Origin: Spirodela intermedia
Lineage: Eukaryota; Streptophyta; Magnoliopsida; Alismatales; Araceae
Direction: 5' to 3'
Length of the DNA: 64,000 bases
Assembly: GCA_902729315.2 (NCBI GenBank)
Contig: LR746273.1
Location: forward strand, 3,945,001-4,009,000
The position numbers and the translations under genes are program-made. Below are positions 57,001 to 64,000 of the stretch, one piece after another (position 1 is the first letter of the stretch; each line of letters starts with the position of its first letter). A model generated the notes under the pieces. That model did no database searches and had not been told where the DNA came from. It worked only from the letters and a program-made list of their open reading frames with translations.

Positions 57001-60000
57001 TCATGACTTTGGGTAAATAACAGCGAGCCCACCCATGAAAGGCTGTAGTGGTTCAGGAATGATGACGGATCCATCTTCTTGCTGGAAGTTCTCGAGCAAA
57101 CACAAGATCATGCGAGGAACAGCACAAGCAGTGGCGTTCAGTGTGTGTACAAACTGGGTTGGAGCGGCACTGGCTCCCTTGCCTCTCTTTCCACTGACGG
57201 CTGCCTCCTGGTCCGATGAAGATGGACGGTAACGAATAGCCAATCTGCGGCTCTGATAGTCTGTGCAGTTTGAGGCACTCGATATCTGTCATCACATAGG
57301 TCAATCAAAACACATTGTGTGCTGCAACAATATATTAGTATAAGATTTTAAATAACATAATAAAGAAATAATATAATTTATCACTTTGGATGGTGAAAAG
57401 CAAATGCCTGACATGAAAAAGCGAAGTACCCATTTTTCTAATGGATGCGATTGGAATACATATTGCTATCAATAATGCTTCCCTAGAAACCAAAGTGATA
57501 ACAATGTCTCTTCCTTTGTTAACAAACAACCGACATCACGACCACATTCCAAAAACTGGAATTGGCATACCTCACCATAACGCCCCAGACCCGGCATCCA
57601 CGCCTCTACATCAAATTTGCGATATGCAGGTGCCCCCAAGTCCTCTGATGGCATTTCCAAAGTCCTGTGGGTAAAATCAGAACGATTCGTAAACAAGAAT
57701 ATGTGTAGGATGTGACACCCCAAAGAAGGCAATGAGACTACTTGAAGTGAAGTCCGAGAGATGCAAAAAGCTCCTCTTCAATTTCAATAAGCTCTTCATG
57801 GAAAAGGTTGCTGTCCTCAGGCCGGCAGAGGATGAACATCTCCACCTTGCTAAACTGATGCACTCGATAGAGACCACTGTCCAGATGTACAAAAAAAAAT
57901 TGAACTAAGTGTATAGCATGTGTTTGAAAATAAAAGCTCATGTTTGTACGCTACCAAATAAGAACTCCATGGCAAAGTGTACAGGTTTCCTAGTCAGTGT
58001 GCACCAATCAGGCAAATCTTCATCTGTGTTTTAATAAGTAGAATGGCATACATCTGACAGCATTACGAATCAAAAGAGCAAACATTAAGATACAAGAGCA
58101 CAACCATGTAACGTGTGACACTTTTGCCAGTCTGGTCAATCTAGTGAATCAATCCAAACTGCGCAGGAACTTAAATCCTAATTTCCGCAAGTTCTATACA
58201 TCTGAGATGTTTTTGACAAAAATTGCACCAAAGCATAGAAATGAGCCTCAGCTTTTTTGGTCAAAAGTCTCAAGCAAACCAAAATTGAAGAGGTACTGCA
58301 TCAGATGATATTAGCATAAGTCCAATCATCATTGCGAATAAAATTTAGGATATCTTGTGTGAAAAAAAATCAACATAAATGATGATAGGAGTCATATTAA
58401 ACACACATGAAGACCAACATTCACTGAACAAAGAATATGAACAAATCCTGCGAATTGTTTTATAAAAAGACTCTAATTCTTAGTTTATGAAAAACCTCAA
58501 TTCTTCAAGTCCTGTCCAGTTTTATCTGCATATAAACTAATACACATCTTTTAATGCTATTTTAATTCTATTTTAACGATGCAGAATTATCTGTAAATGG
58601 AAGAAAACACGTGTAGATTTCCTAATATCATCATCATCATCATATTAGCATAAGTCCAATCATCATTTTTTAGGATCTCAATCATCGACTATATAACCTT
58701 TGGACAAATTTCAACATATGCTGGTCCTTGACTGCAGATTTAGCATTCATCTTAATATGCCAATACTATAAGAAACATTCCAAACAGCATTCTTCTTAAC
58801 ACGATGATGGAAATTTGGAAATACTTCTCCCTTTTCCTGTTCCTTTTCCGGGTTGGAGGCTCCAACGATGCAAAAAAGACAGAAATCGGCTTGACTTAAC
58901 TGGTAGGCTGAACTGGCGTCAGCCTGCAATCATAGAGATTTCAGCTAGTTATATGGATGATTGACAAATCTCATCTGATCCAGGATCAGAAGTTTTCTAG
59001 CAGCACAGCTGCTGATAGAGGAATAAGGCAGCTGGAGGGTGGAATGGGAGGAAATCCCATCAACATCACCCAAAACCGCTAGTCACCTTTATCCTGCTAC
59101 CCCTGTCCACACTGTTAACTGACAGCAGCTCCAGCAGCTTCAGCCATGCAGCAACTGGTTGCCCTTTCCTGGCACGCCACACCATGAAGCTCAGCCCAGT
59201 ATGCAGCGATTGCTCACAAAGGAGATGAGTGGAGGAAATCCACAAATCCAGGGAAGTTCACTAAACTATTGGTTTAAACATAACCTTCATTCGAACTTTT
59301 AGTCCATTTATACACTTTCTACTGATGTGAGTATTTATTCTAAATTTTTTTAACGCAAACTAGATGTTTTCCCTACATCCCGCTCAGCTTGGCATATCAG
59401 ATTTGACGTGGTGGTTTGATGATCTGACCAAACTTGAATTACTGTTGTTCTCAAACACAAAATCATGCTTGTAATTGCAGACAATGAAGATCCAAGTAAG
59501 AGTTAAAGACAATCATTCAGCACAAAGAAATGCCATTAAATTAAAGTTAGTGTTAGACAGCCTGTTCAACACATCAAAGTTTCCAAAGTACAGCCAATGA
59601 AAATCCCAGTAAGAGTTAAGAGAATCAGTCAGCACATAGAAATGCCATTACATTACAGGTAGTGTTTGACAGTTTGTTCAACACAAAAAAGATGGTTGGG
59701 ACTTATGAGTAAAAACCGTCAGTTTACCGAGATGCCATCCCTGCAGCACCAGCCTCCGTTCTGAAGCAGTGGGAATAGGCTACATACTTCAAAGGCAATG
59801 AAGAATCAGGAACAATCGAATCCATATGGATACCTCCAACCGAAATCTCTGAAGTTCCAACGAGGCACTGATCACTTCCTTCAATAGAGTAAACCTGTTC
59901 ACAAATATTAAAGGTGCACTCTGAAGCTAAAAACATGGAAAATTGATCAATGCGGTATGTCAAATTATTTTGTTAAAAGATTCTACAAACTTGTGTCCCT

Positions 60001-63000
60001 ATCTGAGGACTCAGAGAAAGCATAAACTAGCTAATAGACAGCAAAAAGGCTCCTAGAATCAGGTTTGCAGGGCTGCCGTGGTCCATGCCTGGGCCAACCA
60101 TGGAGAAAGACACTCTCGACCCACTAGTATGCGGGTTAATAATTTAAACAACAGGGTGTGACAAAAAAATGTTCATATAAGTCATCAAAAGTCACTGTGA
60201 CATATTTTAAACGATTTCTTGCAAATAAAATACGAAAACATATAAATGAAAATTTAGTGTATCAGCCAATACACGTCAGTTTAGGGTGATAAAAATAATG
60301 AAAGATCAAATGAATCATCAAGATGAGATAATTCAATTCATGATCATGATCAAAAACACAAACCTGAGTATTTTTCCCACGAGGTTGAAACCCACACTTT
60401 TCAACAATGGATGATCTCACAATCTCCGGAGTAATTAACGGTGTAAAACCCTTCTTTGATACTTCAGAAATTGCCCAGTTCACCAAAGCCATTTCCAAGA
60501 GAACGGCTTCATTCTTAAGGTAATAAAATTTTGAGCCACTAACCTGCACAGAATACAGTAGGCCATGAAGCATATACCACACAAAAAAATGCTTATCAAA
60601 TTTAGATGCATAATCCAAATAATAATCCCACCGTTTATCAGGAAGGGAGAAGTTTGAAAGGTGCACAAATTAAATCTCATGAAAATAAATAAATAAATAC
60701 ATATAAATAAGTAAATATATATATATATATATCTAACTGTGCGTCTGGTGAGGAATTCTCTCCATGGAATGCAGAGGGGGAATAATGGTACTTCACTGTT
60801 AATAAAGACAAGGGCCATGCGAAAATAAAGAGCAGTTTGTTCACCAATATGGCCTCTTTCCCAAATTAATGAATCACTTGTCAATAAGACAATGCCAATG
60901 ATGTCCCCTAATGTATCATGGTACTCAGTGATATGGAATTAGTCCCCTCGATCTGAACCTAGAAATACCCATCGAATGATGTCCCCTAAAAAGTTTCCAT
61001 TGAATTGCTCTCATATTTGAACCTAGAAATACACATTTGCGTCATGCTCTATCTGTTAAAGATCCCAACATTACTTTCGACCACAAATACCACAAGATGC
61101 GGCAAAGAGGATAAACCAGCATGCTATCCACCCACCCTTCAGGTGTCTCTGCCATGCAGAAATCAGTTTGAAACTACAAGGTGGCCTCCAATAAAAACCA
61201 TACTAGGCTGAAACATCCGTCCTTCAATAACTCAGAGGTGGTCCATTGCCTAAATAGATCGTCCAAACTTGACACCACCAGTATGGTTACTCCTATGGCA
61301 CTGTGATTCGGAAGGATTCTGCAAGGAGAGAATATCAGGTTGAAATCATACTCACCCTACGCAGAAAGATTTCTGTTGAAGCTACTGTAGGCTCCTCAAA
61401 GCAAAAACTGAGTAAACAGAGGCCAATACCGTATTTTTGTCAGCTTATCATATCATTGCAGACTAAGACAACATGCAGCAGTTAGTGAAGTGCTTCCAAA
61501 CGGTAGAGTTATAAATCCCAACTGAAAGGCGAATTCTGTTTTGGCTAGTTCATTTTACACAGGTGATGCCTATATCATTTTACACATCAGAATAATTTCC
61601 AACCTAAGGAGGAAGGATGAATAGGCATTGAAGCACTTGCTCCTAGGAGTTCAACCTCACTGTATGTTAGGCATAAGGTATCTGACAAAATGAGCTTGTT
61701 TTAGCATCTTCTCAGAAAAGTGGAACCTTAGAGACAGATTGCCACAAACATTGGTGGCTCAAAAGTGATCCCAAAGACAACTGGAAAAAAGAATATCCAG
61801 ATCTACTGGAGACAATTGCTCGACAGATGTGTGTTCACTCTTACATGTGTAGTGGAAGAGCAACTATGAGTGGAATCGTGCAAGAGGAAAAGAGGACTGG
61901 ACGACAAAGAAGATGCAGAAGAAGAGCAGATGAAGAAACGAATAGTGGAAGTAGAAGAGCCTCTGAAACTGAAATTTTTTGCTTCATTTCCAAAAGAGGA
62001 TCTTTCACCGAACAGCACATGATACTAAATTTTGGACCTTCTTTTATCTTTTTGCAGAATGCTTCAGTTTAGAAATTTGATTTCAGACAAAGTGTGAAAG
62101 GCAAGCCACTCAGTGATTATAAATTTTCAACATACCAAAAACCAGCAGGGTCAAAATTGACGGTCAAGAAGAAACTATTTTTGAATGAAATTAACAGAAA
62201 TAAATTATTGGACATGATCTAAAGGGGCACGGAATCTGAATGGATAAATTGAAATGCACAAAAATGTATGTCTTGGTAACTGCTATTAAGATTTTGAGTG
62301 GATATTTTTCGTGGATTGATTTATAATGCCAGATACTTCAGAAATGGCAATAGAAGGATATTTTTTCATCATCCTTTTCACTTTTTACTCTTATTTGGAG
62401 AAATATTCACCGTGAGAAGGAAAGACAGGTCATTGAGTTTGTAAAACTTGAAAAATTGTTACATACATATGGGAAAATTGGTTAAGAGTATAATAGATTG
62501 CAGAAATAGAATTTGAACGGGTTCTTATTTTTAAGAAATTTAAAAGGGTATTTAGAAGTCAATATCTTACTTAATTGTACAGAGATAATGGTTACATGGT
62601 AGGACAACATTTTTTTCACAAATGTCATTGGAAGTGTTATGATCCCTTGCAGAAATTGAATTGGATTCAACCTTCTGTTGAAGAAACTGAATGGTGGAAG
62701 GTGGTCTTTTGCACATATTTTGAATAGGAAAATATTAAATAAACAGCTATGAAGAATATTCAAGCAGAATTACAAAGAAGTGCATGCCATCATCATGCAG
62801 AGTTTAGAGACACCGTTGGTTTGGCTAAGGGTTTTGAGATTGAAATTATCAGGAATCTATTTTAACTTGCACTAAGAAGAGAATAACCGTAATATTTTAG
62901 TTAATTTCATTAATTTCCTATCCTGGCATCTGGCTAGATGAGAAGAAGAGCTATCTTCGGGTATTTTTCCATTCACCTTTTAACTTTTCTTTTCTGATTT

Positions 63001-64000
63001 CCCGAGCATAGGCTATATCTTCCACATTCCTTGTCTAATTTTTTATACTTTTGCCTCTACTCTAATTTGAAGGGGGGGGGGAGGGATGGGAGCGGGGTTC
63101 TGTTTATAACGCCGAAACATATAAGCAAAAAAAAAGATAACTAGGGAACAATACCTCTGCAGCAGCATCAAAATCAAAGAGATCTAGTTCCCTTCCAATC
63201 TGCATGTGATCTTTAATGGGGAAGCTAAACTCCCGTGGACATCCTACCAATTTTCTCTCAACAGAATTCTCCTCTCCACCAATAGGAACAGCAGGATGGG
63301 TAACATTTGGTATACACTGAGCTTCAAGTTGAAGATTATCTGTAACGTGAGTAAGGTCCTCTTCTAATGCAATGAGTCTTTCTTTCAAATTCTTCCCTGC
63401 AGCAAGAATAACTACATTAGACAACTCAGCTTTATTTTGTGGGTCAACAAACTTTACAGAGAGCAGGTTCAGATAGCAAGTTTCTCGTGCAAAAGCCCTG
63501 ACCTTCTTCTAGCAGTGCCTGGCGCACCAAAGGTTCCAGCTTTCCTTTCATCTTATTTGCGATGACATTTCTTTCAGCCCGCAGTCGTTCAACTTCCTGC
63601 CATCTGCGACCAAAAATTAGTGATGCACGTCTAAAGCTCCAATGAACTAAATATCATCTCATGGTACATCGAAACAAGAAAAATTGAGAATTTAAGTGGA
63701 AATACGAAATGCATAAGCACATATGCTGAATCAAACAGAGGATGATAACCGCATTGATAAATCATGCACCTTTCCATCTGAAAAAAAGTAACACTAATAA
63801 AAAAACTATAAAAATCCACTGCAGCATCAGGGAGAACTCACTCATTTCACTGATCATCAGGGGGGATGATCGCCTATTCTATCTTGGATGAAAATTCACT
63901 GCAGCATCAGGGAGATTTACGAGATTTCATGCAGTTTACTGCACTAGGAGATTTATGAGATTTCATCCAGCATCTGGGAGCCTAGAACTTTATACTTACA
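57001..64000 (-). CDS. Organellar seryl-tRNA synthetase, C-terminal part (gene continues beyond window)
   Basis: Seven coding exons are inside: 63503-63603, 63155-63396, 60364-60543, 59728-59894, 57742-57876, 57571-57664 and 57001-57285 (stop). They encode about 400 residues, with phases agreeing at every border. A further exon appears to end at position 64000. The protein attaches serine to tRNA-Ser. The N-terminal tRNA-binding helical arm is visible ([20 protein letters not shown].. to [14 protein letters not shown]). Then the class II core: [13 protein letters not shown] (motif 1 region), the serine-binding loop [26 protein letters not shown] (motif 2), [29 protein letters not shown] and [20 protein letters not shown] (motif 3). 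The sequence follows the plastid/mitochondrial plant enzyme (OVA7 type), not the cytosolic one. The Pro usual after the TxE of the serine loop is Ser here. Introns of 1851 and 2611 bp interrupt it. Confidence 0.9.
60544..63154 (-). other. 2.6-kb intron of the SerRS gene
   Basis: It contains an (AT)n/TATATA tract near 60717-60732 and a G run near 63073-63082. Short open frames (for example 60480-60884, 61803-62018) carry no domain. Confidence 0.6.

Overview
This window is plant nuclear DNA, probably monocot. Genes carry many short introns with GT-AG borders, coding exons are GC-rich, and there are R2R3-MYB, P-type PPR, plastid ClpP and organellar SerRS genes, plus a large block of decayed Ty3/gypsy retrotransposons. 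I cannot name the species from sequence alone.

Layout. The left arm (1-23.2 kb) is gene-rich. It holds: a RCK/MAK-type CDK-like kinase (+, 16 coding exons, 2827-7582); an R2R3-MYB regulator (-, 3 exons, 8369-9444); an 82-residue prefoldin-like p53/DNA-damage-regulated-type protein (+, 4 exons, 10445-10989); an unrecognised 197-residue coiled-coil protein (-, 4 exons, 11739-13224); a one-exon 783-residue PPR protein (-, 16288-18639); and a ClpP4-type plastid protease subunit (-, 2 exons with a 3.1-kb intron, 19112-23106). The MYB and the small prefoldin-like gene are divergent and share a 1-kb promoter with four CACGTG boxes. The right edge (57.0-64.0 kb) is the 3' part of an organellar seryl-tRNA synthetase gene (-), which runs off the window.

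The middle (about 23.3-56.8 kb) has no host gene that I can support. It is a graveyard of Ty3/gypsy fragments (gag, protease, RT, RNase H, integrase) and at least three related LTR groups in both orientations, here called A, B and C. Embedded in it is the most striking object in the window: a head-to-tail tandem array (29615-42416) of a 3.65-kb unit, about 3.5 copies, nearly identical to each other although the sequence inside each unit is an old, broken retrotransposon composite. Each unit joins a + strand RNase H-integrase-LTR piece to a - strand integrase-RNase H-RT piece, so every unit is an imperfect inverted arrangement with one LTR promoter. A second, much older tandem structure lies at about 53.5-55.2 kb.

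Three of the host genes (PPR, ClpP4, SerRS) encode proteins expected in plastids or mitochondria. I see no sign that the genes form a pathway. Exon borders were derived by hand from reading frame, splice consensus and family conservation, and are consistent in phase throughout each gene. TE borders are approximate unless stated.
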